A stretch of DNA of 64,000 bases from Cardiocondyla obscurior. Lineage: Eukaryota > Arthropoda > Insecta > Hymenoptera > Formicidae. This document shows positions 13,903 to 27,437 of the stretch, one piece after another; within the stretch, counting starts at the first letter, position 1, and each line of letters starts with the position of its first letter. Location of the stretch: NCBI RefSeq assembly GCF_019399895.1, contig NC_091881.1, positions 2,234,501 through 2,298,500 on the forward strand, given 5' to 3'. The notes under the pieces were generated by a model, which ran no database searches, had not been told where the DNA came from, and saw only the letters and a program-made list of their open reading frames with translations. A program made the translations under genes and the position numbers.

Positions 13903-16900
13903 GAAAGAGAGAGAAAGAGGAGGGAACGAATGGGGTATAAAGATAGACGGTGTTCCGGGCCGAGAAAAAGGATACATGAGGAAAAACGAACGCACACACG
14001 CGCGCGTTCGCTCACACACGTCCCACGGTGCTGCGCGCTATAATCCAGGCGGCGATTACTCGGTCGCGGCGCGTCCACCTATTCTCCGGTGAATTTTTCC
14101 TGCTCCCTTTCCCCCGAACTCCGCCCCCTTTCGCCCCCTGCACCCCCATATCCCGTCCTCTCCCCCTCATCCATCTCCCTCGTTTCCCGCCCCTCCCGAC
14201 CGACTCGCGGGAGATCAGCCTTTTTTCTTCGCCAACTGCCATGCCGTAACCGTTGTAATTAGTAGCTATCCCCCCGGTTTAAACGTCCGCGGTGCCTGCG
14301 TGTGCGCGCCACGTAGTGTGCTGTGTACGCGCAGTCGCTCATGTTACCGTAGGGAAAAGCGCAACGGCGCGGGTTACGAGAGGTGTACCGACTTACAGCG
14401 CGAGGGCGATATAAGGGGGTGAGAGGAGGGCATTGGCGGAAGGAGGTGGAGGAGGCGAGCGAGAGCGGCGTAGGACGGACAGGGATGGCGGGTGGTGGGT
14501 AAACCGCACGCCGCCGTTGGTGCATAACTACGCGCTTATTGCACTATTTTCATCATGAGCCGATACACGTGTGCCTCGGTCGTTTCCCGCCCTTCTTCCC
14601 TTCCCCCGCGCGCTGCAGCGACACGCGGGATCAAATACGGACGACGGGGCGAAAGATCGGGGGAGGGGGGGAGAGAAGGGGTTGAGCTGTGAAGGAGCAG
14701 CCGAAGGTGGAGGGAAGGACGAACGCGGAAGACTAGGGCGAAAGAGAAACGGGAGAGGAGGAGTATTGTTCGAGGAGTCTGCCCTGTCGAAGGATCAACA
14801 GGCGTTAACGCGCGTCGCGAGGACGCGTCCAATTTACGGAGCGAGACGGTAGGAAAGTGGCGAGGGGGAGAGACGAGGGGGAGGCAGGAAGTAAAGGGGA
14901 AAACCACTCTATGCAGGTTGTAGTTATCCGAGCGACGAGATGTGATACTTACGCGATGGTTTTGAATAGATAAGGCGGTCCGGAATATAACGGCGCGCTC
15001 CTAGCTCTTAAGTATCGCACGAGAAGCGGTAACGAGAGAGAGCGAGCAAAGATTCGACCGCTGAAACCGTCTGCTAATTGCAATTAAATCGGCAGTAAAT
15101 CCTACCGAATGGCAGACGGTAGGAATAATAACAGCAATAATGACGATACGGCGGGTGCAAAGTTGCACCCAGATCATTAGAACAATATACCGAGATGCGC
15201 CAGTCAAAACGTTATGAAATACCAGGCGTGCTTCTTCGAGCGACGTGCAACATTAACGCGACCGACGTTTCGTTTCCTTTTTATCGCGCGTCGCTGGCAC
15301 GAGAGTCCAGTCTCGTCTAGAAGACATTAATAAGCATGCAGAAAAATGAGTTACGGTACGTAATTCACAGGTCGCTGCTCCGATAACGGGCGATTATCGC
15401 GCTGCAAGAAGGCTCCCTTCTCGCGTTGATGCGTTGAGCTCTTCTCGCCGGAGTACCCCGCGCGGCTCTCGTAACGACTTTCTGATTAGGTGCGAAAGGC
15501 AGGCTTAGAGAGCAGTTAATCGTTCCGAACGGCCGCTCGCTTCGCCGGAACGACGTCGCCGGGTCGCGGCGACGGGTTTTCGCCGCTCGAAATCTTTGCC
15601 GCGAATCCGGCCTCGAGAGATAACGGCTTATTCTTGTAGTTACTTCGCGCGAGGAGCATCGACACCCGATTGCACAAGTTCATTAAACTCGGTAGGCGTG
15701 TTAGAGCCGAGCCGCGCGCGGTTAAAGCGTGACAGTGTGCTAGATTTAATGTTGCATCGATGATCGGCGCGAGTGGTTATCGGGGGAAATCATCGCGCCC
15801 GACGACGCCTCGTCGCGATATCTCTCCATGGCGCCCGTGACGCCTCGCGTTTCCTCACGGCGTTTTCTTAAGACGCACGAAATTCTCGGAGAAAGTTTGC
15901 GTTTCAGGATCACGCTTCATCGATCATTGCAATTAAATATGACACGTTAATTATTAACATCGGTCAATTTAAAAGCGTCCCTCGTGTTTCGATAAAACGA
16001 TTACCCGAGCAAGAATAATTCCGCCTTAACAACGTAATCAATTCGCTCGTGCAGGGACGTGGGTGAGAGGGTGGAGGGAGGGAGATTTGTCATATGTATG
16101 CGCACGTCCAAGTGTTTTCGCTCGGCATCGGCCTTCCATCATTCTTGTATAAATTGCACCACGCGCGTCGTCAGCGCCCTAATCTCCTTCGTTTCAACGG
16201 CGGCGAGTACCTTTTTGTGTTAATCGAACGGGAAGAAAAAAACAAGATGGAGAAAGAAAGAAAAAAAAAGAGAAAAAAAAAAAAAAGAGGAAAAAAGCAG
16301 CAAAGATCAGCAGTATGCGCATAACTCCATTCCGTCGCCGATAGGAAACTTACCTCGCGATTCGCGAAGCTCAATCACTGTTCAATCACGGCCTGGCCGG
16401 GATGGTTAATAATTTTCCGTAGTAATATTCCCGCGATAACTCTCTCGTCGCCGGATAACGCTATGTCAATTCTGGGACCTAGTGGAGCGTACCGCCGGCA
16501 ATTGAATACAGTAAAAAAGGAAAAAAGCCGAGAGGTACCTACGAGGTACCGGGGTATGTCTGTGCGTGTGCACGTCTACGTGGTCGCGCGCGCGGCGGCG
16601 CCGTGTCCGTGTCACGGACGCGCTTACACGCATCAGGATGACCGATCGTTTCTTTTCCCCGCGCTCACTTAACCGGCTTTACCATCCTTGCGCCGGCACG
16701 CCCGCCGCCGAGTGCCGGTACCCGGCTATTACCGTACCTAGGCCAAGTTCCGCGCGCATCGAACGCGAAACGATCGAACGGCCGTGAATGAGGCCTCAAA
16801 AATGTTTATCGCGCGGAACGAGCGTGGAAAATTGGAACGGACAAGTACAAGATCCGTAGCTACGCGCGAGAAACACTTCGCCGGACCCGGTCGACTTTAG

Positions 16901-18000
16901 TGATCCGCCGAGCTAACGGTTTCACGACAACAATCGCAATTGTTTCGCGGCTGATATCGGGGCTCGGGCTAAAAATATCTCCAAAGTAATTCATCTCTCG
17001 TAAATGCAAAGCCGAACATTTGGACCTCATCGGTATTTAGAGTTTTGCGGGAAATGACAAAAAGTTGGCGAACGGTACTCCTTTGACACTCGAATCTATT
17101 GTCTTTTTATTTCGTTTTTTTTCTTTTTTATTATTAATTAAGTATTTCTTTAGCGAACAGTTCAGGAATGAAGGCGGAGAGAAAAATTAAGATTCACCGA
17201 GCTCGAGCAATTCGATATAAAGTTTCGCGATGCAGTTTGTTGTAATCGACTTAAGCGGGTACCGAAGGGTGTGCCACTTAAAAGTATGAAGTATACTTGA
17301 ACATCATCCTCCGGATTAAAGGTTAAACACATTCGTGGCGGCGAGCCCAGTTATTTCTAATGCTATGCCAGTTCCGCACGCATCCACCGCGAATGATCGA
17401 ACACTCCGAGAGTCTCGCCAGTATTTTCTCAGGCACGCAGGAGGCGAGGTGAACTGCTTTCCGTGTCAAACCCGATTTCTACAGAAGGGAGCGCAAGAAA
17501 CTTTCGTCGTAACAGCAATTGATTTAATTGCAAATAATTCTCCACTCGCGGTGGAAAATGTCACCATTATATTGCGAGCGAAAGGATACGCTTATCGTCT
17601 CTTTCCGCAATTATTTCTCGCCTAGAAAATTAACGTACGCTTCGAGTATTGGCGAGCGAGCAAATCGTTTCGCGATTGTTAAGTGTACTGTTTAAAAAAC
17701 GTAACCGCGCGATCTATACTTTTACTCTGTGCGTACGTATATGCATACGCGATTATTAAATCTGCTAGTTGAAAAATCCGAGGGAATTCTACATTCTCCT
17801 ATGTTTAAAAAGCGATTCGTAGTCGATTAATGCTATAAATGTGATTTCGATATCTCTGCCCGCTAGCTTTTAATAAAAATCCTCGAGAATTATTTCAGAC
17901 GTTTCTGCATTTAACAACGGAATAATGTCTAGCGGTATCGTTAGACAACATCTCCGACTATATCTTTTTTCTTTTCTTTTTTTTTTATTTTTTATTCCTC

Positions 18001-21000
18001 TTTCGGCGAGAAGGAAGAGAGCGAGAGGTTTATTTTAACCCCAAAGTAAAATCTTAAGTGCATTATATTATTTAAAAAATAGCAGAGTTTAAATTGAAAG
18101 AGAGAGAAAGAGAGAGAAAGAGAAAGAGATAGCGATCACAAAGAGGAACATTGCGGCTCTCTCGGTAGTGGCCGTGGGCCTTCTCGTTGCTCCGGTCGGT
18201 CTCTCGTAGATGACGGATGGGGACAGTTGTTGCATCGCCGTCGCTGCCAAGAATATCTCTCCAGTGACCACCCTTTCCCCCTACCTCGCCAGCTTTATCT
18301 CGAAACGTCAGTCTTCTCCCTTTCCCCGCGCCTCACCTCGCCGTGCTTTCCTCCCCCTTTCACCCCCTCTGCGCCAACCAACGCCTTTTCGTTTCGTGTT
18401 GCTCGCGCCGTATCCTGCCGCCGCTACTGGCGGAGTTCGTTAACGCGTCCCATAACCGCGCACGCATAATTACATACTTATGCTGTCTCGGAATCGCATA
18501 AAGAGAGCTACTCGACCTTCCGTCGTGGTTTCGCGAGCTTCGCGACGCGAGGGAGAAAAGAAAAAAATAAAATAAAATAAATAATACGTGGAAGTAATGC
18601 AACAATTAATTGAACGGAATACGAGACGCGGCGGGACTGAACGGGATCGATTAAACGCGGAAGTAATGAATCGCCGGTGAGAAATCGTCGAGTATTGTTG
18701 GAAACGATCCCGGGCAGGTAGCAGAACGGAGGGGTGATCTGGCTTTAAACGTTTTCACGACATCGGGCGTTTATGACGGCGAGATCAGTTCGAAGATTAA
18801 CGATCCGGGAGTCTCTTAATTGGTACCATCAAACGAAAATCATTTGGCGATCGGCAAGGCCGCGGGGGCAACGAACGGGGACGGCGCTTATCCATCTAGA
18901 CGGTATAAATAAGCGTGGTACACTCCTGTCGTAATAGTCGGACTAAAAATCATTAATTAATGCAACTCGCGGAAGAGAGTGCGCCGGTCGTTTTATATCG
19001 AGGTGCGTCCACCGCAGCGTTAATAAGACGTCCCGGCTAGCGGAGCTGTATACCTCGTATAGAGACTGCTCTCCTGAATCTATATTGAGCGCTAGTCCAA
19101 CCTCTCTTTTTCTCTTTCTCTCTGCCTCTCTCTTTCTCTCTTTTCCCTCCCCCCCGTGAGCGTGCTCTCTTTCTCTTTCTCTCGCTCTCTCTTTCTCTTT
19201 CTCTACCTCTCGCGGTTACCATAGCCGGCCGGAGCTAACGGCTTCCCGATTTTTGTGGGATTTTATCAGGGAGCGGTAGTACGCCCGCCGATGCGTACAC
19301 GCGGAAAGAGAGGCGAGCACGGCGTGCAAGAAAGGAAGAAAGAAAGAAAAAACAGGACAAAATAAAAGAGGGCAAGAGAGAAAAGGGAGGAGTAGCGCAG
19401 CGACTCGAAAACAAGAATCTGTGCGGCTATTGCGGCTTCCGTTACGCTGAGTAGATGTTGCTGCCGTGGCTGTTGCTGCTACTGATGCTGCCGCTGCTGT
19501 TGACGGTGACGAAGACAACAACAGCGAAATAGAGCGCTAGTTCGAACCGGTTCCCGAGTTTCGCCTCGCGTAAAGTGAGCGACAGCCTTTTCGAGACCGG
19601 GGGGCTTTTCCACCCTTTCTCCGATTAAACCGCGAAACGTAGGCCCGTTAGGCGTAGGGCCAACCTTGACTTAAGCCGCTCGGATCGATCCTATCAAAAT
19701 ATCTGGCCTCGGCGTCCGCTAGTAGACCGCCGGCATTACCGTTGACCCGATCGCTCTTCCACCTTTTTTTTTTTTTCCTCCACTTGAACGTATCAATTAT
19801 CATTTACCCCGGCGGTTTTGTATTAAATCTTCGATCCGATCGTAAAAATTCAAATTGCGAAACCTGTCGAAAGTCCATTAGGCCCCGGCGCCTGATAAGA
19901 TGCAGATGGTTAGGCGCGATCGCGATAATGACGTTATCGCGTATCGCGAAACAAACGCGCGGCGATTGTTTCCTCGCGGTGGCGCGGAACTTCGCGTTGC
20001 CGGGGCCTATATCTGATTGGAAAGTTCGATTAAACGACGGATTGACGTGCGCATACATCGCGCGCCGCGCAAAACATCCCGTGACGGAGGAGCGCCGATA
20101 AAATGCGAATTAATTAGAAAAGTGATCGCGCACCGTCATCCCGATGCCCATCTGCGAATCGCACTTAGGTGAGGGTCCCGAGCCGGATGATTGTAAAAAG
20201 CCGTCGTCGCGAATGCTCCTTACAACGCGAGTTCTTACACGAGGGAGTGCCATCAGTCCGCGAATACGTCACGGCCGTTTTTTTTTTTTGAGAAGGTAAT
20301 ATCTGACTCTAGTTTTCGCCGAGGCGATTTCTAAGACGTTACGCGCATCATCATTCCTTCCCTCCTCACCGCCGATTTCTGACTCGCTTTTCACGCTACG
20401 CGCGTTATTAATTTCGCGAGAGGGATTTTCCCTGCGAAGCTCGCGGTTGGAAAAGCGGCCGGACGCCGGGCGGTCGGCTACGCGAGAATTAACGGAACGC
20501 CGATAGATCGAGTGGTAAGACACTCGGGTGATTATCCCAATTATATAAATTCCGCGAGTTGTTCGACGCCGTGCACCTCCGCCCGACGCATGCGGAGCCG
20601 TTTGCTGGATGGGCGGGAGGAGAATTATCTATCACGTTCGCGCGCGAGATCCCTTTCCAACCGCCCGGCGGTCCGTTTTCGCGCGAAATCACGTACCGTC
20701 GGCGCGGCGGTGGCCGGCAGTAAGTCATTTCGACGACGCGCCGGGCTTTCTACGTAATTACCGCTATTGATTTCAGCGCATTAACGCCTGGAAAAATGTA
20801 TGATGCATATTACGGCCTTCTGGCCCTGGCTCCGCGCACCCTTTTTTAGCGGCGTTACGGCCAAGTGCCGCACTCGCAATCCGAAACTGTAACAAACCGA
20901 GCGCACGATATAAAAAATAAAAAAAAATCTATTTTCAAATAGAACGGACAATGATTCTTTCTCCACGTCCCACAACGCGTATCGCTATTCATGGACACCC

Positions 21001-24000
21001 TATTTGTCACAATCGCGATTAAAGGACGGACGCTAGAAGATTTGTACCTACTCGACGGACACGTCGTTGGGGATAAAATCGCGTGAGATGCGAACGATTC
21101 GGTCGGACGAGACGTTTTGACCGCGATGACGCCGGCGATCGGGCGGGCTTTGCAACTCGTTAGCGTGGTATTGAAAAATCCGATATCGCACCTTCCGGCA
21201 CGCTCGCGCGATTCGTCGCCGCGGCGTTCAGCGCGCCGCGAGGCGCGAGAGGCGCGCAAATTAACGAGCTCCTTCTCGGATGATGCTACTCGCTAAGCAA
21301 CGCTCCAGATAATGATGCTGCGCATTGGTCCGAGCCGCAACGCGCGGTTGCCGGTATTTCCGCTGTAGCGCGTCGTTACAGCACGCGCCGTTACACGCAC
21401 CCGGATCAAACTGAATCCGCGCGACGCGCACGTGTGTGAGCGCGCGTGTGTGCGTGCGTACGTGCGCGCCTAGATGCTCCGAACTGACGTACCCGTAATC
21501 ACGGCAATTACGTACACGAAGCCCCGGCCACGACAGCCCCGCCGCTTTTCCCTTTTCCTTCCTCTCCCCCGTCCCTCGGCCGCCGCGCGAGTGGCCGCCG
21601 ATCGTTTACCTCCGCGCGTTTTAATTATTATAGCTCAGCTCGTGGCTTCGCAATTTCTTTCGCCTACCCTCCGCGGGTGCATCGGGAGCGACCAAGATTC
21701 ACCGTAGATACGCGAAAGCGGAATGCGATGTCCGGTACGATACGCGGGCGCTCCTCTAATCACACGTTACGCCGATTACCGGTCGCGTCGGCGAAACACC
21801 GTCTCGCCTCGCGCGAATTCACCAAGGATTAACAGCTCCCGGCCTCTACGCGCGCATTTTTCGGACGCGGAGATTGCGCAAATTGCGTCCTTTCATACGC
21901 GACGAGCGCGCGCCGGGGAGACTAGCGGTTACTGAAAGACGGCTTCGGGACGAATAAATTAAATCTTATCGTTGTAGGCAGGATATGAGTTAATCTTTCC
22001 TCGATCGGAGAAATCCCGATACTTTTCTTCCCAGATTGGCACATTTCGTTATCGCGGGTAATTTTCGCAGAACACGTCGGATATATATATTTAGATGCGT
22101 ATTTCGTTTAAACTCTAATATCAGTGCGCGTTATCAGAAAAGTTTTGTAGAGAAGTAGACGTGAAGTGTGCGGTATAAGAATGTAATCACGTAAACTGGT
22201 AAAGATAGTGTAACGTAGTTCAACCTGATTGCCGACTTAATAAGCGATATTATGCAATCAGCGGTGGAGCGCGGTAAAAATGCACGAGCGTTACAGGACG
22301 CGCGATCGCAGGAGAGAATTAACGGTAACTTTACACGTTAATCACGCTGCAGTTGCTAAACACAGTCGAAATCGGTCCGCGCACGGTAAAACGCACAATA
22401 AAACAATTATTCATCTCTCGCGCGTTTGTAATAATCTAATTGACTTCTGCACGCGCGCGCGATGCGCGCATGTGGGACATTAATAATCCCGGACGCAAAA
22501 AACTCGAAGCGTATAATGACGCCGGATAATTGATATTCAAATAAAATGACGGTAATAAAATCGCAAAAGAGATTCGTTGAGCGCGGCCATTTCGACAATT
22601 GATATTAAAATTACGTTTTCGTCGATCATTTACAGAGAGAAAAAGAGAGACGGAGAGAGAAAGGAAGAGAGAAATGGGGGGGGAAAAAGAGAGAGATCAA
22701 ACGTCACAACGCGCGTTAACTATTACTTTGCGATATTACGGCGCGGATAATCATTTCAATTATACCGATTCGGCGCTCGAAACGTCCTCTCGAAACGCAC
22801 GCTTTTATTTCGTCATTTCACGATTTCCCGACGCGGGAACGGCAGAGGCAGGGGATTATCGGATGTTTCGTCCTCCCTCGCCCTTTCACGCGCGCCCGTT
22901 CCTCCTTTTCGCCTGCCGCGCGCTTTAAATTTCGCCCGCGGCAGGAAAAACCCACCGGCAAAAGCGGTTTCCGCGAGGCTTCGTTTCGCGAAATCAAAAA
23001 ACCTCGCATGAGAGAGAGAGAGAGAAAGAGAGAGCCGCACCGAGCGAGGGCTGGCAGGCCGGAGTTTGGTGCAAGACACACGTGGCCAGACGGGATGCAG
23101 ACACGCCAAGTCCGGGGAGCCTCGACCCGACCCGAAACGTCGCTCTTAAGACCGCACTTGTACAATCGCGCTTTCAACATTTGGATACCCGGACGCGTCG
23201 GGACGCGAGAGAAGAGACGAAAATGCGTGGTGTCATTGCGGGATAATTATCTCCGTCCTTTTGTGCCCTCCCGCGAGGATCACGCCCACCTTCGATCGTC
23301 ACGGCGCCTGAGAATTATCGAGGAGAAGATTAAAACCGGGACCAAACACACTTTTGCATAACGCGCGAATTAATTATGCGGCTCGCACGGAAACACGGTG
23401 CGAAATTGTCGCTTTGGTAAATTTTAATGATTATTGCGAGACTCGGCAGGGTTGGGCCACTCTGGTGAACCGCCTCGTCGAGATCACCGCTCGCGGAATA
23501 ATTGTGATAACGCGCGAAAAGGTTAATGCTACTTATTCGGTAATAATTCTGAGGTCGTTACACGCCGCTTTATTACTATTATTACTGTCCTCGGGACAAA
23601 TATTGTGACCAATAATGAAATTCCGCACTGCATTCCGTAAACGTTATCGAACAATGGGCGGATATAATGACTTTTATCGAAGAGGCATCTTTATCGGTAA
23701 CAGAGACCGGCTGCAGTTGGCTACACGATTTCCCTGCAGGGTAAAGTCCCATTCTTACAAATTGCATTCCTCGTCCTTCAAGCCGGAAATTTCGAGTACG
23801 GAAATATGCTAAAATCCCCAACGTGTCTCGCGAACAATTAGAGAAATAACGGTCGCAATTCCTTGCGTGTAATAAAGTGCGGCGGCGTAATTAAGCGCTC
23901 GATGTAAAAGAGAGTTCTCTGCAACAAATATTCGTTCTTATCAAAGGGCTGAATTATTTCATTCCGTTGAAATAATTAAAATGTAGCGGAAAGGAGAGGC
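18001..24000. other. Non-coding region with GA/CT tracts
   Basis: No supported gene. It contains GA-rich tracts at 18096-18130 and 22633-22696, a CT-rich tract at 19100-19212, and AAAAT units at 18567-18583. Long open frames are absent or low-complexity. A loosely tRNA-like box pair near 20505-20575 does not fold as a tRNA and is listed among the rejected items. Confidence 0.55.
19100..19212. repeat. Polypyrimidine CTCT/TTTCTC tract
   Basis: About 110 bases of interrupted CT repeats. On the - strand they are GAGA repeats, the type of sequence bound by GAGA-factor proteins in Drosophila. Whether it acts as a regulatory element here is unknown. Confidence 0.8.
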
Positions 24001-24166
24001 GGCGGGGGGGGAGGGAGGAAAAAAAGGGATTTGAGACAGGGTTGTAGAAGCGCGATGGGACATTTTCGACACACCTTCAACGACTCCAACCGGTCTCTCG
24101 CGAGAACCGTGTTTAGGATGCGCGTTGCGGACGCCCGAGTACCGCGGGAATCAAGGGAAAAAAACG

Positions 24167-24253
24167 GGGGAGAGAGAAAGAGAGATGAGAGATGAGAGAG
24201 AGAGAGAAAGGGAGAGAGAGGGAGAGAGAAAAAGAGTGAGAGAGGAAAAAAAA
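24167..24253. repeat. GAGA-rich tract
   Basis: About 85 bases of interrupted GA repeats on the + strand ending in an A run. Confidence 0.85.
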
Positions 24254-26539
24254 GCAGCGGCGGCAAATTCGGGCAATGCACACTTCGCGCGAAATAACTC
24301 GCTTCGCCTCTCGATTCATCCCACTACCAGGGCAACCCCCTCGTCGCCGCCGCTGCCGCAACCCTTGGTCCCCCGCGCGCCCTCGGTCCTCGCCCTCCCG
24401 CCACTATCGCCGCCGCCGCCGCTCCCTCTCCCTCGCACCCCCGCTGTCGAGCCCTCCGTCGCCGTCACCGCCACCGCCAGCACCGCTACCACCCGTCGTC
24501 TACCCCACTTTCGTGCCTCTACCAATGTATTCCTGGCGTTTCGCACTGCAAGGTCAACAAACTTCTCCCCGATAAAAAAAATAAATGAAACGCAGAACTG
24601 TTTGAAATTGTAACAGTGGCAACCGTAAGGGGGGGAGGAAGGGGAGGAAAGATTGCTCCCGATAACTTTAAAGAGGCACGATTTCTTTGGTGGACTCTCG
24701 CGACTTAAGAACTTCGTGGGGTGGTCATTTCTGCCTTTTTCTTTTTTTTTTTCAATTTTTTTCAATTTTTTCCCTAACGAAAAAGCTCGCAGCGGACGCG
24801 CGTCAGATAAAAAAAAAAAAAAATCCCTCGAAGTTGGCAGATAGAGTTCGATGACTCAATGAGACCCTCGCGTTGGCCCGAGTCAGTCCCGCTTCCGGAA
24901 TCGATCGTCTCCGAATGTTTAAAGTCTCGCGAATAAAACGTGCGTGCTCGTTTGCTAAAAAAAAAATTCTTGCGAGGCGCGCGTGAATTGATCGCCGGCT
25001 CGTCAGATTTTGCGATATATTATTAGACCGGGGTTCCTCTAAGCGCCGTTCTATTTAGCCGGGAGCTGTAAATCCGTCATTACATTAGGCGCATCGGCAG
25101 CTACTAAATCCACCGTTTAAATTTATGTGGCACGCCGGCGATTAATCATATCATTACATTATGCCGCTCACGCGTCGGCAATGGCCGACGCGAGGTTTCT
25201 TTATTGCGACCGATCGAAATGCAACGGATGTTTATGGATGTTGGACGAGCCCCATTCTTTTATCTCTCGTAATAAGCGCGACTGTTTAATTGCCCATAAT
25301 CGAATACGTCAATTGCTGGAGAAATCCATTTCTCGGTGTTTACTTGCGTACAACATGCGAGGTGGTGAAACAACAACTCGTTAATCGCAAAGTGCCGGCA
25401 TTAAGATTTGCTTTAGCTGAATTTTTTTAACGTAAGCACATTAAAAGGATCTCGCTCAACCTAACATTCACCGAGTATTCGTGGATATTAGAAACGTTCC
25501 GCGTAATTAATCGTACCGTACAATTAATAGAATTAACGATAAGGAAACAAAAAAAAAAGAATCCTCGACGTGAAATATTTTTGACTGTTCGGCTTTGCGA
25601 GCTGAAAAAAAATTTCATCGCGGATTTTGCTAAAAACGCGGCTTTCGGGGGGGAAGGGTGGTGTCTCTAAGCGCGAGCGGTTCGATTTTGTTCTCGGTGC
25701 CTCCCGGCCTGCTTCCACCCGTCGTCCATCGGCGACGCAGATTATCGTGCCGATTAAAATCGCATTAAATTTTCACTCCCGACTGAATCCCGCTCGACCG
25801 CGGCTGCGGTATTCCCCAGAAAGAAAAGAAATGCCCGATCGCTCGTTTGTCGCTCGCATGACGGTCACTCCAGAGATCGTCGCACTGCGCTCGCCGTAAT
25901 GAGACTCGCGCGCTCGATTTCGCAAGCGGAATATGCAGAACCGCGACTTGTTCGGACAATTAAAGAATCCCATTGCACCGTCAGCCCGAGAAGAAAACGC
26001 GATATGAAACGTGAAAAGCCGCGCGTCACAATTTTTTATCTTAAATCTGCATAATTCTGACACACGCCACGCGTTTAATTCTACACTTCAGTTTACTGTT
26101 TACAAAATACGTTATTAGTAAAAAAAAAAAAAAATTAAAAAAAAAAGAGCCGCTATTACGCGCTAGTTACGTGTTACTCGGGCGCGTTTCAGCAAGCGTA
26201 CATTGTGAATTTAGCACGTTCCATTAGCCGCTTTGACCTGCAAAAGTGGACTTACGTATATACGAGTATTTGTTTTCAACGTGGCCGATTCGTCGAGCGC
26301 GGTGGACGACGTAAACACAACCCCGGTCGCGGTCATCGCGCAAGCAATTCCAGCGCGATGTAAAAGCTCGCGTGGGTCTTAAGCCGCGCCATCGGAAATT
26401 ACTATTATCCCGAATCCGCCTCAGTCGCCGTTGACGATATTTCTAGACCGGATTTAACGGGGTGACCGGACAGATAGGGGCCGAGAGCGCGGAGGGAAGA
26501 GGGATCAGGACGAGGGTAAGAGATGCAGGAGGGGTGAGT

Positions 26540-26575
26540 AAAAAAAAAAAAAAAAAAAAAAATAAAAAATAAAAA
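26540..26575. repeat. A-rich homopolymer run
   Basis: An A23 run followed by interrupted AAAAAAT units. Confidence 0.9.
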
Positions 26576-26990
26576 AGCGCACTCGACGTGGCGATGCGCA
26601 TGGAGAAGGATATTGCGCTGGACCGCACCGCAATCTACTGATCATTATTTGCCCCGTCTCGCGCCGCTCTCGTTTCGTTTACCCGTTCGATCTAATTTCT
26701 CGCGGAAGCAAATAATCTCTCGGCGAGTTGTCGCTTACGTAGCCCCCGTCGAGTGCGGGCTCTTACGAGAGAGCTAGCCCGGCGCCGCGCGAGCTCTCAC
26801 ATGTCCGCTCGCCGGTGGAGTTATGGACCGACGTTTTCCGGAAGATTTCGCACGCTGCTACCAGAAATCATCGGAGCAAGTCCGCGCGCGGCGGTCGATC
26901 GGCGAGAAAAATCCTCGTATCCTGGTGATTAGCCGGCGCTAGGCGTTAACGCTGCAACGGAGCAGGTTTGGCGGGGCCGCGATACCGAGC

Positions 26991-27128
26991 GGAGGAAAAG
27001 AGCGAGAGAAAGAGAGAGATACAGAAAAAAAAAAGAGAAAGAGAGCGTGAGGGAGGGAGGGAGGGAGCGCGAAAGAGCGAGAACGAGAGAAGAGGAGCAC
27101 GAGGGCGAGAGAAAGACGGAGAGGAGTG
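26991..27128. repeat. GA-rich tract 1
   Basis: About 140 bases of interrupted GAGA/GGAG purine repeats, 4.3 kb upstream of the first coding exon. In Drosophila such tracts recruit GAGA factor at promoters of developmental regulators; that role is an analogy only here. Confidence 0.8.
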
Positions 27129-27282
27129 GTCCCGGCAAACAAGAAGCGAGCCGCAATGCATTCGCTCTACTCGCTAGATATAAATACGCGACAGAGGGCA
27201 AGGAACCAACCACGCCTGCACCGGCAGCTACTGCCTAACGACACCGACACGCACACGCGGCCGCTCATTGTGATAAAGCTGA

Positions 27283-27437
27283 AGAAGGAAACGGAGGCAG
27301 AGAGAGAGAAGAGGAAAGAAAGAAGAAAACCGGGGGGGAACGAGAGAGAAGAAGAGAAGACAAAAGAGAGAGGGAGAGCGCGGCGAAAGGCAGACGAGAA
27401 GAAAGAGAGAGAAAAAGAGCGCGAGCGAGAGGGAGGT
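27283..27437. repeat. GA-rich tract 2
   Basis: About 155 bases of interrupted GA, GAA and GAGG repeats close to the first GA tract. The strand asymmetry produces a Glu/Arg/Lys open frame on + and Ser/Leu/Phe on -, neither of which looks like a protein. Confidence 0.8.

Larger units (their letters stand above)
12515..18000. other. Non-coding region
   Basis: No supported gene. Contents include a (TC)n run at 13334-13361, an (AT)n run at 13880-13902, a C-rich strand-asymmetric stretch at about 14090-14200, and an A-rich stretch at 16230-16302. The frame at 17335-17625 reads 96 codons without low complexity but has no recognisable motif or splice context. Confidence 0.55.
24001..26900. other. 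Non-coding region
   Basis: No supported gene. It includes a GA-rich tract (24167-24253), a GCC/ACC-rich block (24390-24490) that gives a spurious Pro/Ala/Ser open frame, and an A-rich run at 26540-26575. Confidence 0.55.

Noticed and set aside
20503..20575. tRNA-like A-box and B-box pair
   Set aside because: The B-box-like GTTCGACGCC is close to consensus, but D-arm, T-arm and acceptor stems do not pair.
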